DNA of 64,000 nucleotides from Paenibacillus endophyticus (GCF_014192395.1 NZ_JACHXW010000001.1:372001-436000); one strand, 5' to 3'; shown: positions 26,209-36,292, counted from the first letter of the stretch. Notes: generated by a model not told the origin, from the letters alone. Translations and numbers: made by a program.

Positions 26209-28944
26209 TTATTTCGAAATGCTCGGCAGCCCGATCGTAATGATCTTGTAAGGGGCGACTTCAATCGTATTGCTGACCAAATCTTGGCTGTTGTCCTCCA
26301 GAATGGTGCTTATATACGCGCCAGTCGAGGCATCCGGATGCAGGGCAAGATGAATGTCGGAGCTGCTCAAATTATACCACCGAGCCATGCGGTCTCCTCG
26401 CTCCTCGTTTACCTTTAGGCTGGAGAAGGCGAGCTGTTCGCCGTTCCACTTCAGGAAATCATGTACGGGCGGAAGCTCTCCCTCGTGTACGCTGGCGCCG
26501 ATGACGGTAAGAGGGACCGGGTAGCGGTATGCTTCTCGGTATGCCTCGAACCGTTCAGCTTCGCCAGCATAAGGAAGCAGCAGCCATTCGGCTTCGTTTG
26601 TTCCGAGGCACTGCGCTTCCGGCGTTTGGAAGACGCCCCAATCGCCAAGCTCGCCTACTGCGCGCAGCAGCGTCAAGGCAATGGTGCTTCTGCCATCCTG
26701 GAGCACCTCGTATTCGTTCAAGCCTTTGCCTGCGACCGTGAAACCGCGGAGGTCGTCATGCACGTCGATGAAAGCTTGCATATGCTGGCAATTGCTAGGA
26801 TTCTCCCATTCTTTCTCGGGAATGTTCTTTCTTTGCGCAACCTCGAAGATCGAATCGGCAAAATGAGTGTCCGCCATAATGTCGGTCGGAAGCAGAACCC
26901 GAAGCCGATGGTCCTTGGATTGATTCTCGATACGCGCATGCGCATGTACGCCTTTCCCTTCGCGATCCAGGCTGAGGCGCGTTACAATGAGCAACGGGAC
27001 AAGCTCATCCGATCTTCCAGCCTTCCGCTCGCGGAACTCGACCATGGTGCGAATCTCGCCATCAAGCCGATCATCCGCCCCAGCGGGTATGGCAAGGCGA
27101 TGTACGATTTCAATCGCTGCTCGGAAGGGGGTATCCTCCACGATTCGGATTTCGGGTCTGCTTCCTTTGGTTGTCAACGCAACATCAGAGATTGGCTGTT
27201 TGAATATATACTCATTGCCAATATCGCCTACATTCTCATAGTGACCGAGATCAAGGAAGAGCTGACGGCTGTTTTTGTCATAAAGCGAATAACTGCCGTC
27301 CGCTTCAACCGATAGCCGAAGATGGCGGTTTTCAAGTGTCCAATCTCCGGTAATGAGCGATTCTTTGGCCGTAGATTCGATGCTGTCGCCAGCGCGGCTC
27401 GGAATCCAAGCGAAGCTGCCATAGCCCATCGAAGGCAATGACCCGGTCTCGAAGGTTAAGCGGAGCGCACGGGCCATGTACGGCTGGCGGAATTTGTCCT
27501 TCGGCAGATCATAGCCGAAGCGGACGCCGAGATCCTCGGCGCTGAACGCCACGCGTTTCCCGTCCGCATCGACTAAATAGCCTTCAGCGAACGTGCGGTC
27601 GCCCACCTGCTTCGCGATAGCGACAGGATTCTCGCTTTGATCGAAGTAACGATGCGACCACTCAACCTCGGTGGTGACGACGGAAGAGCCTTCATACCCG
27701 CTGGTATTGAATACGATTAAAGGCGCAGCGTCGGGTCCGAATGAAGCGAAGGGTGTCGTGTCTACCTTTTCGGCAATAAATGTGGCGCTCTCGCTGATGA
27801 GCGCTTTGCCAACCTCCATGCTTTTGGCAAAACGCGTCTTCATTTCCTGATACACTTCGTCCACGCTGCAGCCGCAAATGCTGTCATGCGGATGGTTCTG
27901 CATCAACGTTTTCCAAGCATATTGCAGAAGTCCATGCGGATATGTCTTGCCAAGCTGATAGGCGAGCGTGGACAGAGGCTCGGCGATCTTCTCCAGAAGC
28001 GTCTGGTTCCGCTGATTAAGCTGCTTGATATAAACCCTTGCGGATGCCGTGTTGACGAGAGAATACCAGCCATCCGTTTTCTGGCCGCGAAGCTCGCCTT
28101 GCGTCAGGCTGAGGCTGGATGGCTTATCCGCATGCAGCGCTTGCTTGTAGTCGTCGAAATTAGAGTGGATGAATTCATAATCCGGGAAAAGCTCGCGGGC
28201 GACGCGCAGCGCCTCGGACAAATTGGTCTGAATCGGCTGATGGTCGCAGCCGTTCATGAGCAGGAGATGCGGAGTGGATGCGTATTGCTCCGCTCTGGCC
28301 AACCGATGCTCCCAATAAGGCTTGGCGAGTGCCGGATCAACGGGAATTTCCATGCCGTTGTTATACCAGTTGGCAAACAGAATTCCTAGAACGCTTGAGC
28401 CGTCAGGCGCCTGCCAGATCAGCTCGGAGTAGGGAGATTCGAGTCCAGCGGTATCCTCGACACGGTTATTGAACCCTGTCGCTTTGACGCCTCTGCCGAA
28501 TACAGCGGTATCAATGCCGGCTTGTCGGAGCAGCTGTGCAGCTTGCCCCATATTGCCGAAGGAGTCGGGGAAATAACCAAGCTTTGAGATAGGCCCGAAC
28601 TTGCGGGCATCGTTGTGTCCGATCTGCAGGTTGCGGACATTTGCTTCGCTGCTCGTTAGGAACTCATCCTGCAAAATATACCAAGGTCCCAGGGAAAGCT
28701 TGCCTTCATCGCATAGCCGTGCAATGATCTCGCGCTTCTCCGGGTATACCTGCAAATAATCGTCCAAAATAATCGTTTGTCCGTCGAGATAGAAGCTGCG
28801 GAACTCAGGATCGTTCTCGAATGTATCCAGCAGCGTGTCCATCGTTTCAATCAACTTCACATGATGGGCTTCGTAAGGCATATACCATTCCCGATCCCAA
28901 TGGGTATGGGAAATGACATGAACCACCCGCTTCGATGCAGTCAT
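26209..28944 (-). CDS. Alpha-mannosidase, GH38 family
   Basis: A 911-aa cytoplasmic GH38 enzyme that releases mannose from alpha-linked manno-oligosaccharides. The N-terminal catalytic domain has the metal site HTHWDREW (H15, D17) and the nucleophile region YFPDSFGN (D127). A helical bundle (HDSICGCSVDEVY around residues 360-375) and C-terminal beta-domains follow. AGAGGA lies six bases before the ATG. It would finish degradation of oligosaccharides cut by the GH76 and GH99-like enzymes. It sits alone on the minus strand between a YesN regulator and a YesM kinase. Confidence 0.95.
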   Translation of the reverse strand: MTASKRVVHVISHTHWDREWYMPYEAHHVKLIETMDTLLDTFENDPEFRSFYLDGQTIILDDYLQVYPEKREIIARLCDEGKLSLGPWYILQDEFLTSSEANVRNLQIGHNDARKFGPISKLGYFPDSFGNMGQAAQLLRQAGIDTAVFGRGVKATGFNNRVEDTAGLESPYSELIWQAPDGSSVLGILFANWYNNGMEIPVDPALAKPYWEHRLARAEQYASTPHLLLMNGCDHQPIQTNLSEALRVARELFPDYEFIHSNFDDYKQALHADKPSSLSLTQGELRGQKTDGWYSLVNTASARVYIKQLNQRNQTLLEKIAEPLSTLAYQLGKTYPHGLLQYAWKTLMQNHPHDSICGCSVDEVYQEMKTRFAKSMEVGKALISESATFIAEKVDTTPFASFGPDAAPLIVFNTSGYEGSSVVTTEVEWSHRYFDQSENPVAIAKQVGDRTFAEGYLVDADGKRVAFSAEDLGVRFGYDLPKDKFRQPYMARALRLTFETGSLPSMGYGSFAWIPSRAGDSIESTAKESLITGDWTLENRHLRLSVEADGSYSLYDKNSRQLFLDLGHYENVGDIGNEYIFKQPISDVALTTKGSRPEIRIVEDTPFRAAIEIVHRLAIPAGADDRLDGEIRTMVEFRERKAGRSDELVPLLIVTRLSLDREGKGVHAHARIENQSKDHRLRVLLPTDIMADTHFADSIFEVAQRKNIPEKEWENPSNCQHMQAFIDVHDDLRGFTVAGKGLNEYEVLQDGRSTIALTLLRAVGELGDWGVFQTPEAQCLGTNEAEWLLLPYAGEAERFEAYREAYRYPVPLTVIGASVHEGELPPVHDFLKWNGEQLAFSSLKVNEERGDRMARWYNLSSSDIHLALHPDASTGAYISTILEDNSQDLVSNTIEVAPYKIITIGLPSISK

Positions 28945-29189
28945 CGTTGTTCCTCTTTTCCGTGGAAGGTTTGATCGTACGCCATTAGTGTAAAGAATCG
29001 CCCGAGGCGCTTCAATGAGGCAAAGCGAAACTTTAATGTGAATTATTATCGTTTTGGGGGAGAATGTGATTCAAGGCGTAAGGAAGCGACTAAGCAAGCT
29101 AGAAATACATATTGCATCAACAGAGGATTGAAGGTTAAAATCGAGGACAAGCTTATTTAAGCGAGTGGGGAATATCGGAAAGCAGGTGC

Positions 29190-31007
29190 ATGCAGATGAA
29201 CAAAGTTTCCTTTCGGCTCGCTTCATCCTTCCGCAATCGGATGATCCTTATTTTCTTCATGATAATCATAGTGCCGTTCCTGCTCTTTGCCTATTACGCG
29301 CATATCAAGTCCATAGAAGGCATCTCCAATACGAATACAAAAATGTCGATGAGCTATTTGCTGCAGGCACGAAAAAACTTCGAAATCTATCTTGGCAAGC
29401 TTAACGAGCAGGTCAATGAAGTGATTGGCAATAAGGAGCTTCAGGAGCTGCTGGAGAGGGAGCCTTTGGACCGCGCAGAAGAGGAAGCGTTTACAGTCAG
29501 CCTGCTGACCGCTCTCTATCAAGCGACGCCGGTCATCGATGCGTTCAGGGTCAAGGTCTATCCGATCATACCAACGAACTATCCGTCCTATATGAGGACG
29601 ATCGACGAATCGGTACGGATCGGGGATCAATACTGGTTTCAGCGCTCCAAATCGACGGTGAGCCCGACTTGGTATTTAACGATGCCGAAGCAGGGGAAAT
29701 ACGGGAAGCCGCTGCTATCGTATGTGAAACGATTCTCGGGTTTATACGATCAGAAGCTGAGAGGGATCATCGCAACCGATTTGTCCGAGGATTACCTGAA
29801 ACGTTACTTCTCGCCATCCGACCAGCTGAAGGACCAGAAACTGCTGCTCATTAATGAGCAAGGCGTCGTACATTACGATTCCACGGCCAATGAATGGACA
29901 GGGAGGGAATTCCCGTCCGCAGCGCTCATTTCTTACATAAAGTCAGGTGACGAGGGGTCTACGTCCATTGCGGTCGAAGGAGAAACCTATCTTGCTACCC
30001 ATCTTAAAATGGCGAACCATCCGTGGACGATCGTCAGCCTTACCCCGCTGCACGAGCTGACTGGAACCATAGATGAGATCAACCGCATGCTCGTTATTTT
30101 TCTTGTGGTTTATCTCGTTTGCTGCATTAGCGTGGTCTTTTACATTACCGCGTATTACACACAGCCCATCGCTCATCTGGTCCGCTTAATGCGGAGGCTG
30201 GAGGCTGACAATCTGCATTACCTGTTGCCCTGGTCGTCGCGAAAGGATGAGGTTGGCTGGCTGTATCGGGGGGTAAGCAGTCTCGTACAGCGAATTGAGG
30301 GGTTAATCAAGGAGGCAGCGCTCTCGGAGCGCAACAAGAAAGCGCTGGAGTTTCAAGTGCTCAGCCATCAGATCAATCCGCATTTTCTATACAATACACT
30401 GGAGTCCATTAGGTGGAAAGCGGAAAATCACGGACGAAGCGACATTAGCGAGATGGTATCCGCGCTCGGCAACCTGCTCCGGCTCAGCTTAAACCAAGGC
30501 AAGGAGATTACGACGCTGCGAAGGGAAATTGAGCAGGTAAAAGCATACGTGCTGATTGAGCAGGCGCGGATGGGCAAGGCTGTACGCATCTTGTATGCCT
30601 GCGAGGATGCTTCGATGGACTTGCCATTTTTGCGGCTGCTTCTGCAGCCGCTCATAGAGAACGCGATCCAGCACAGCGTAAGGGACGATTTCGACAAAGG
30701 CAAAATCATGATTACGTCCAGGGTCGAGCAGGAGGACATCGTGATTGAACTCGCGGACAATGGCAAAGGCATACCGGATTCCGTTCTGGAAGAGCTGGAG
30801 AAGCTGGAGGAACCAACCGCGGCATTCAGCCAATCGCGCAGAGGCGTCGGACTGCGCAACGTGAACGACCGTTTGAAGCTATATTTTGGGGAAGCCTATA
30901 AACTGAAGATCGAGACAGCGCCTGGAGCTGGCACCAAAATTACGCTAAGGCATCCGATCCTGAAGGAGGGCCAGGAACCGGATTCGATTGGAATGGGCAA
31001 AGCATAA
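29190..31007 (+). CDS. YesM-type sensor histidine kinase next to an orphan binding protein
   Basis: A 605-aa membrane kinase: helix at about 18-38, Cache-like extracellular sensor (to about 295), second helix at about 298-322, HAMP, phospho-acceptor box HQINPHFLYNTLES (His398) and ATPase domain (ENAIQHSV, DNGKGIPD, RRGVGLRNV). No response regulator follows; the next gene, 20 bases on, is a sugar-binding lipoprotein. Binding protein and kinase could work as a sensing pair outside the membrane, and the YesN regulator at 24469 may be the cytoplasmic partner. Both ideas are inference. The ribosome binding site (AGCAGG) is weak, and ATG two codons later is an alternative start. Confidence 0.9.
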   Translation: MQMNKVSFRLASSFRNRMILIFFMIIIVPFLLFAYYAHIKSIEGISNTNTKMSMSYLLQARKNFEIYLGKLNEQVNEVIGNKELQELLEREPLDRAEEEAFTVSLLTALYQATPVIDAFRVKVYPIIPTNYPSYMRTIDESVRIGDQYWFQRSKSTVSPTWYLTMPKQGKYGKPLLSYVKRFSGLYDQKLRGIIATDLSEDYLKRYFSPSDQLKDQKLLLINEQGVVHYDSTANEWTGREFPSAALISYIKSGDEGSTSIAVEGETYLATHLKMANHPWTIVSLTPLHELTGTIDEINRMLVIFLVVYLVCCISVVFYITAYYTQPIAHLVRLMRRLEADNLHYLLPWSSRKDEVGWLYRGVSSLVQRIEGLIKEAALSERNKKALEFQVLSHQINPHFLYNTLESIRWKAENHGRSDISEMVSALGNLLRLSLNQGKEITTLRREIEQVKAYVLIEQARMGKAVRILYACEDASMDLPFLRLLLQPLIENAIQHSVRDDFDKGKIMITSRVEQEDIVIELADNGKGIPDSVLEELEKLEEPTAAFSQSRRGVGLRNVNDRLKLYFGEAYKLKIETAPGAGTKITLRHPILKEGQEPDSIGMGKA

Positions 31008-31027
31008 GGATCAAAGGAGGCATTACC

Positions 31028-32371
31028 TTGATAAACAAACGTACTTTTACATTTGTTCTAAGTATACTCCTGATGGTTATGCTCGTTCTCACCTCATGCA
31101 CAATGAAGAACGTGGAGAACGGGGACAAGGCGAAGAAGGCAGAGCAAGATCAGACTAAAGCTCCCGTAACGCTTAAGCTCCTGACCTGGGCGGATGATAC
31201 TTATCAGGAGCTGTATGATAAATTCAACGCGAAATATCCTTGGATTACGATTGAGCCGATTCAGATTGACGGCGGAGACGACACGATCATGGACCGCATT
31301 ATTGCGCTTCAGGCAGCGGGAACGCCAGCGGATCTCACTTGGGTCGTTGGTGATCTTCTGCGGTATGAGGAAAGCGGCTTGCTGGAAAATTTGAAGCCTT
31401 ATATGGATAAAGACCGTTCCTTCCAAAACAAAGTGCTGCCGGACGGCTATTTCGATACGATGGTCTTTAACGGCCGCAGGCTGGCCGTACCATTCGTTGA
31501 CGTGCCAATGTGGATTATAGTCAATAAGAATCTGCTTGCGAAGCATGGCATTGATATGCCTCCCAATGACTGGACCTTCGATGACTTCCGAGATATTGCG
31601 AAGCGCGTAACGGACCCGTCAGCAGGAGAATACGGCTTGACGACGAACAGCGACTTTGTCATGCGCTTGCTGCCGATGAAATCAGCGGCTGATGGCCATG
31701 CGCCTAATTTGGCGTATATGAATGAACGGTTGACCCAGAGCTTGCTGCACACGCCGAATATCATGGATGATGTGCGCTGGCTGCAGGAATTCGTCACAAA
31801 GGATGGCTCCATGCTGTCCTGGGAGGCTGCCGCTGCTAACGGCGAAGTCGTGAGGCAATTCGCCAACGGCAAAACAGCCTTCGAGATCGGCGGCGACTGG
31901 CTGCTGCCGAGGCTGCAGAAGGAAGCGGCGTTCGAATGGGATATTCTACCTTTCCCGAGGGGGAAGGTTAATCAATATTCTTTCCATATCAATGGACCGC
32001 TTGCGCTGCTGAGCGGCTCGCAGCATAAAGAGGAGGCCTATAAATGGATCAGCTTTCAATTCGAGATGGAAGCGCAGAAATGGAAGATCGAGAAGGGGGC
32101 CAACGCTTCGGTCATCGATCCGGAATTGACGGCCTATATCGATCAGGTTCCGCTTTGGCGTGGGAAGAACATCGAGGCGGTCAAGATGACGAAGGATAAC
32201 GGTCTGGTGCTGCCAGGTGCAACGATCCCAGGCTTCTCTGAATACAACTGGATCAATGTCGTCAATGATATCGTTTTTCAAGGACATGACGTGAGCCGCA
32301 TTATCCCGGAAACCGAAGCTTGGAACAAAAAAACAATGGAGCTCCGAGAGAGCTTGAGACGTAAGCCTTAG
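31028..32371 (+). CDS. Orphan sugar-binding lipoprotein, paralogue of the one at 60305
   Basis: A 447-aa CUT1 binding protein with lipobox VLTSC. The TTG start is set by AAAGGAGG seven bases upstream. It is very like the binding protein at 60305 across the whole length, with shared stretches such as LAVPFVDVPMWI, GANASVIDPELTAY and AAGTPADLTW. A terminator directly follows, so it is not in an operon with the permeases downstream, which have their own binding protein. It may feed the 47.9-61.8 kb transporter, or act as the ligand-binding part of the neighbouring kinase. Confidence 0.9.
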   Translation: MINKRTFTFVLSILLMVMLVLTSCTMKNVENGDKAKKAEQDQTKAPVTLKLLTWADDTYQELYDKFNAKYPWITIEPIQIDGGDDTIMDRIIALQAAGTPADLTWVVGDLLRYEESGLLENLKPYMDKDRSFQNKVLPDGYFDTMVFNGRRLAVPFVDVPMWIIVNKNLLAKHGIDMPPNDWTFDDFRDIAKRVTDPSAGEYGLTTNSDFVMRLLPMKSAADGHAPNLAYMNERLTQSLLHTPNIMDDVRWLQEFVTKDGSMLSWEAAAANGEVVRQFANGKTAFEIGGDWLLPRLQKEAAFEWDILPFPRGKVNQYSFHINGPLALLSGSQHKEEAYKWISFQFEMEAQKWKIEKGANASVIDPELTAYIDQVPLWRGKNIEAVKMTKDNGLVLPGATIPGFSEYNWINVVNDIVFQGHDVSRIIPETEAWNKKTMELRESLRRKP

Positions 32372-32411
32372 GTTCGGAGCAGCCCGCCTTTGAAACCAAA
32401 CCATACCGCAA

Positions 32412-32460
32412 AGAGCCACCTTCCAGCAGATTCACTTGCTGGAAGGAGGCTCTTTTTCTC
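32412..32460 (+). terminator. Terminator after the orphan binding protein
   Basis: A 17-base arm (AGAGCCACCTTCCAGCA) pairs with TGCTGGAAGGAGGCTCT with one A-A mismatch, followed by TTTTTCTC. Confidence 0.9.
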
Positions 32461-32581
32461 TATTAGCCCAAGAAGAAAAGAGGAGGATAAAACAAAACAA
32501 CAAAGGATAAGAATGACTCATAGCAAGCCAAATGGCGCTACTTTAGAATAAAAGTATCACATATGGGAAAGGGAAATCGAT

Positions 32582-33508
32582 ATGAAATCAAATGGAGTCA
32601 TTCGGGAATTGCTTCGAAACCGCACCTTGCTGCTTATGTTCCTGCCCGTCGCGACGCTCCTTTTTCTATTTAATTACTTGCCGCTCGCAGGGCTGGTCAT
32701 CGCTTTCAAAAACTTCGACTTCGCCAAAGGCATATTCGGAAGCGATTGGATGGATCCGCTGCTCTATAACTTTGAGTACTTGTTTTCTTCCTCCACCGCA
32801 TTCCGGGCGATTCGCAATACGATCCTGCTGAATGCGTTGTTCATTATGGTAGGCCTGCTGTTCGAGGTAGGGTTCGCATTGCTGCTTAACGAGATTCGGA
32901 ACAAATATTTCAAACGGGTTACGCAGTCGCTTACGTTCCTGCCATTCTTTATCTCATGGATCGTCGTTGGCGTCTTCGCTTATAACCTGATGAATTTCGA
33001 GAGCGGCGCCATTAACCGATTGCTTGAAAACATCGGCATGCAGCCCATCGACTTCTATAGCGAAGCGGGCTTGTGGCCGCTCATCCTGACGATTGCGGTG
33101 AGGTGGAAGGTAACCGGCTACGGCACGATTATCTATTTGGCAGCACTAACCTCCATCGACAATTCTTATTACGAGGCGGCTTCGATTGACGGCGCCACGC
33201 GCTGGCAGCAGATTCGCTATATCAGCATTCCGATGCTAAGGCCGACGATTATTATACTGACGCTGCTTGCGGTCGGTCGAATCATGAACGCGGACTTCGG
33301 CATGTTCTACGCCATGGTCGGAGATGCGTCCCTATTGTTCCCGACTACCGACGTCATTGATACTTTCGTATACCGCAGCTTGCGCAAATCGGGAGATATC
33401 GGCATGGCATCCGCCGCTGGCTTCCTGCAGTCGATTATCGCTTTCGTGCTCATTATCGGCAGCAATTACGCGGCCCGCAAAATCGACAAGGATTCGGCGA
33501 TTTTCTAA
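32582..33508 (+). CDS. Sugar ABC transporter permease, LplB type
   Basis: A 308-aa permease of the CUT1 LplB/YteP group, which usually imports complex oligosaccharides such as pectin or mannan fragments. Six predicted helices; EAA loop EAASIDGATRWQQIRYISIP. AAAGGGAAA precedes the ATG. First gene of a permease, permease, binding protein operon. No ATPase gene is included. Confidence 0.93.
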   Translation: MKSNGVIRELLRNRTLLLMFLPVATLLFLFNYLPLAGLVIAFKNFDFAKGIFGSDWMDPLLYNFEYLFSSSTAFRAIRNTILLNALFIMVGLLFEVGFALLLNEIRNKYFKRVTQSLTFLPFFISWIVVGVFAYNLMNFESGAINRLLENIGMQPIDFYSEAGLWPLILTIAVRWKVTGYGTIIYLAALTSIDNSYYEAASIDGATRWQQIRYISIPMLRPTIIILTLLAVGRIMNADFGMFYAMVGDASLLFPTTDVIDTFVYRSLRKSGDIGMASAAGFLQSIIAFVLIIGSNYAARKIDKDSAIF

Positions 33509-33539
33509 ACGCCTTTTCACATCAAGGAGGTTCACCTAT

Positions 33540-34424
33540 ATGCTAGCCAAAAAAATCTCAATCTCGCAATTGGTCATCATGATCGCCATCTCCCTATTCA
33601 GCCTATCCTGCCTGTTCCCATTTATAATGGTCATTTCGGGCTCGCTCAGCACGGAGAAGGACATTATGGACTATGGCTACACGCTCTGGCCGAAGACGGT
33701 AACGTTCGATTCCTACCGGATTTTGTTTCTCGGCTCCACCCGAATTATCGACGCTTATGGCGTTAGCTTATTCGTAACGATAGTCGGTACGGTTCTCTCC
33801 TTGTTCGTCACGAGCATGGGCGCTTACGTGATGGCGAGAAGGTCATTCAAGTATAGAAACATATTGTCCATCTATGTTATCGTCACCATGCTTTTTAACG
33901 GAGGGCTTGTCCCTTGGTACATCATTTGCGTCAGATACCTAGATTTGAAAGATACGTTATGGGCACTCATCCTGCCGATGCTGGCCAATGCGTTCAACAT
34001 GTTCCTCATTCGCAATTTCATGCTGTCGATTCCGGAGGATATGAACGAATCGGCCAAAATGGACGGGGCAGGCGACTTCAAAATCTTTTACAGCCTAATC
34101 ATGCCTCTCTCCATGCCCGTGCTTGCCACGGTTGGCTTGTTCGTTGCCCTAAGCTATTGGAATGACTGGTTTCTTGGCCTTATGTTCGTCGACAAGCAAG
34201 AGCTTCAGCCGCTGCAGCTGCTGCTGCGAACGCTCATCTCCAATGTGGAGTTTCTCAAGAGCTCAAGCAACGCTTCGGCGATGCAGCGCATTTCGGCGCA
34301 AATTCCATCCGAATCGATTAAAATGGCGCTTACGGTCATCACGATCGGGCCGATTATTTTCCTGTATCCGTTCGTTCAGCGTTTTTTCGTAAAGGGTTTA
34401 ATGGTTGGCGCCGTAAAAGGATGA
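33540..34424 (+). CDS. Sugar ABC transporter permease, YtcP type
   Basis: A 294-aa partner of the LplB-type permease, with EAA loop ESAKMDGAGDFKIFYSLIMP and the family ending FVKGLMVGAVKG. AAGGAGG lies nine bases before the chosen ATG; the longer frame upstream overlaps the previous gene and reads as non-membrane sequence. The Ala-rich loop before the last helix (residues about 245-265) matches this subfamily. Confidence 0.92.
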   Translation: MLAKKISISQLVIMIAISLFSLSCLFPFIMVISGSLSTEKDIMDYGYTLWPKTVTFDSYRILFLGSTRIIDAYGVSLFVTIVGTVLSLFVTSMGAYVMARRSFKYRNILSIYVIVTMLFNGGLVPWYIICVRYLDLKDTLWALILPMLANAFNMFLIRNFMLSIPEDMNESAKMDGAGDFKIFYSLIMPLSMPVLATVGLFVALSYWNDWFLGLMFVDKQELQPLQLLLRTLISNVEFLKSSSNASAMQRISAQIPSESIKMALTVITIGPIIFLYPFVQRFFVKGLMVGAVKG

Positions 34425-34480
34425 CTATGTCGGCTTCAGCCGTGTAGTATATAAATCACAAGCTAAGGGGAGAGATTCAG

Positions 34481-36031
34481 ATGAAAAAAAGAAAAGCGAA
34501 GCTGCCGTTATTGCTGGCTGCCGTTATGCTGCTTACCGTAATACTGGCTGCATGCAGCTCGAACAACGGGAATGCGCCAAGCAACGGCAAAGCAACGAAC
34601 GCGCCTTCCGGGGAATCCGGCGAGAAGCTGGAGGATGAGGTGACGCTCAAGTTCTATTTCGGCGGGGATAAAAAAGCGGCTACGGACGAGGTATGGTCCA
34701 AAGTCAGCGAATACGTAAAGGCGAAGGGCTTGAACGTGAAGTTCGACATCAACTTTATCCCGTTCGGTGATTTCAAGGAAAAAATGCTCGTTATGGCTGC
34801 TTCGGGCGATAACTGGGATATGAACTTCGACGGCGATTGGCTGTCGTACAAGCAGATGGCTGCCAAGGGCTCGTACATGGCGCTAAATGATCTGCTTCCG
34901 GAATTTGCGCCTAATCTGATGAAGAAATATGAGGAGCAGGGCACGCTTGCTGCCGCTACCGTAAACGGCAACATCGTTGGCCTCCCTTGGACGATGAAGA
35001 TGAACGAGCGCAAGTTCACTGGCTGGCGCTCCGACCTTGTTGAAAAAGCTGGCCTTGATATTCCGGCTGGTTCGATTAAGACAATCGAGGACGTTGACCG
35101 CTTGCTGCGCGAGCTGAAGAAGGCTTACCCGAACGAGAGAATTTCACGGACGCCGCCCGTATCGCTCATTATGATCCGCGACGAGTGGGTTGATCTTAAC
35201 TTCCACGGACTCGGCTTCTACTTGGCTGACGACAAAATTACGGTACAAGCGGTGGAACAGCAGCCTTTCTACCTGGAGGCGGCAAAGCTGGCAAAGGTGT
35301 GGTATGACGATAATCTGATTAATAGAGACGCAATGATCGATAAGTCAGACGAAGCGGCTGAGTGGAGAAACGGCAAAAAACTGTTTACGGTTACTTCCCA
35401 TGAATGGGTAAGCGCGAATCCAGGCTTCTCCGATCCAGCATTCAAAATGGAATCGGCTGAACTGTATCCAGACAAACGCTTTGTTAACCGTACGGCGCTT
35501 GCTAACGTTGTTGCGATCAACCGCAATTCCAAAAATCCGGAGCGCGTGCTTCGCCTTCTGGATATGATCGAAACAGACAAAACGCTTTATGACCTTGTGC
35601 AATACGGGATTGAAGGCAAAACCTATGTGCTGAACGGTGAAACGGCGGAGTATCCGGAAGGCATGGAAACGACGACGAGCAACTACATGGAGTGGGGCGG
35701 CCAATGGGCATTCTGGAAACCGCAATTCATGCGTCCGACCATGACGTATGGACCTGATTTCTGGGTGAAGGAAGCGGAGTTCGCAAGCAAGCCGAACAAT
35801 GTGAACTCTCCGATCGACGGTCTGTTTATCGCAGAGGACAATATGAAGAACGAGATCGCCAAACGCGATACCGCAAGCGACGAGTTGAACAGACCGATTG
35901 AATTCGGCGTCGTGAAGGATGTGGAGAAGGCTGTAGCGGATTATATCGAGACACAGAAGAAGAACGGTCTGGATGTCATTATTGCCGAAACGCAAAAACA
36001 AATTGACGCATTCCTTGCAACCAAAAAATAA
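34481..36031 (+). CDS. LplA-type sugar-binding lipoprotein
   Basis: A 516-aa binding protein, larger than the ordinary CUT1 type and typical of LplA partners of LplB/YtcP permeases. Lipobox ILAAC (Cys25), Asn/Ser-rich linker, then the binding fold. GGGGAGAG precedes the ATG. It comes last in the operon, where the LplABC order often places it, followed by a terminator. Cargo unknown; the GH99-like gene downstream suggests a mannan fragment. Confidence 0.93.
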   Translation: MKKRKAKLPLLLAAVMLLTVILAACSSNNGNAPSNGKATNAPSGESGEKLEDEVTLKFYFGGDKKAATDEVWSKVSEYVKAKGLNVKFDINFIPFGDFKEKMLVMAASGDNWDMNFDGDWLSYKQMAAKGSYMALNDLLPEFAPNLMKKYEEQGTLAAATVNGNIVGLPWTMKMNERKFTGWRSDLVEKAGLDIPAGSIKTIEDVDRLLRELKKAYPNERISRTPPVSLIMIRDEWVDLNFHGLGFYLADDKITVQAVEQQPFYLEAAKLAKVWYDDNLINRDAMIDKSDEAAEWRNGKKLFTVTSHEWVSANPGFSDPAFKMESAELYPDKRFVNRTALANVVAINRNSKNPERVLRLLDMIETDKTLYDLVQYGIEGKTYVLNGETAEYPEGMETTTSNYMEWGGQWAFWKPQFMRPTMTYGPDFWVKEAEFASKPNNVNSPIDGLFIAEDNMKNEIAKRDTASDELNRPIEFGVVKDVEKAVADYIETQKKNGLDVIIAETQKQIDAFLATKK

Positions 36032-36044
36032 TCATTGACCTACG

Positions 36045-36086
36045 AGAGAAGCCGACCTGAAGCAATGAAGGAAGGCTTCTTCTTTT
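36045..36086 (+). terminator. Probable terminator of the LplB/YtcP/LplA operon
   Basis: AGAAGCC pairs with GGCTTCT across a 20-base loop and TCTTTT follows. Confidence 0.6.
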
Positions 36087-36149
36087 AAATGAAATGAAAG
36101 CGAATACATTGTTGAAAGCTGGTGATTGGGCAGATTGATTGCCCAAGGT

Positions 36150-36287
36150 ATGCGCATCTCGTCAAGAACAGTGCTGGTGGAGACGGAGCTGTTCCAAGGC
36201 GCGAATGGCAGGCTGCAGCCGAAAGGCGGATCAACTCGCAAAGAAGCAGCCTTACTCCTGCATCGTATGTATAACCAGCAGCCTTAA
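36150..36287 (+). pseudogene. Remnant of an SLH-domain gene (C-terminal tail)
   Basis: A 45-codon frame ends with GANGRLQPKGGSTRKEAALLL, which matches the end of an S-layer homology repeat (G-x-G-x-L-x-P-x-x-x-x-T-R-x-E-A). In-frame sequence upstream (GRLIAQG) fits the start of the same repeat but is closed by a stop at 36123. No ribosome binding site or rest of a gene is present. A perfect terminator just behind suggests the tail of a lost SLH gene. Confidence 0.55.
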
Positions 36288-36292
36288 TCCGC

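Noticed and set aside
26461..27315. 284-codon frame opposite the GH38 gene
   Set aside because: Lies wholly inside a well-supported alpha-mannosidase on the other strand, has no recognisable domain and no good ribosome binding site.
28945..29189. Region between the GH38 and kinase genes searched for a riboswitch or strong promoter
   Set aside because: No consensus promoter pair, palindrome or leader structure was convincing.
33324..33539. N-terminal extension of the YtcP-type permease
   Set aside because: Overlaps the preceding permease gene by 185 bases and reads as Ser/Arg-rich non-family sequence; AAGGAGG supports the later ATG.
36032..36241. Minus-strand 69-codon frame before the GH99-like gene
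   Set aside because: Antisense to the SLH remnant and the terminator, no ribosome binding site, no protein features.
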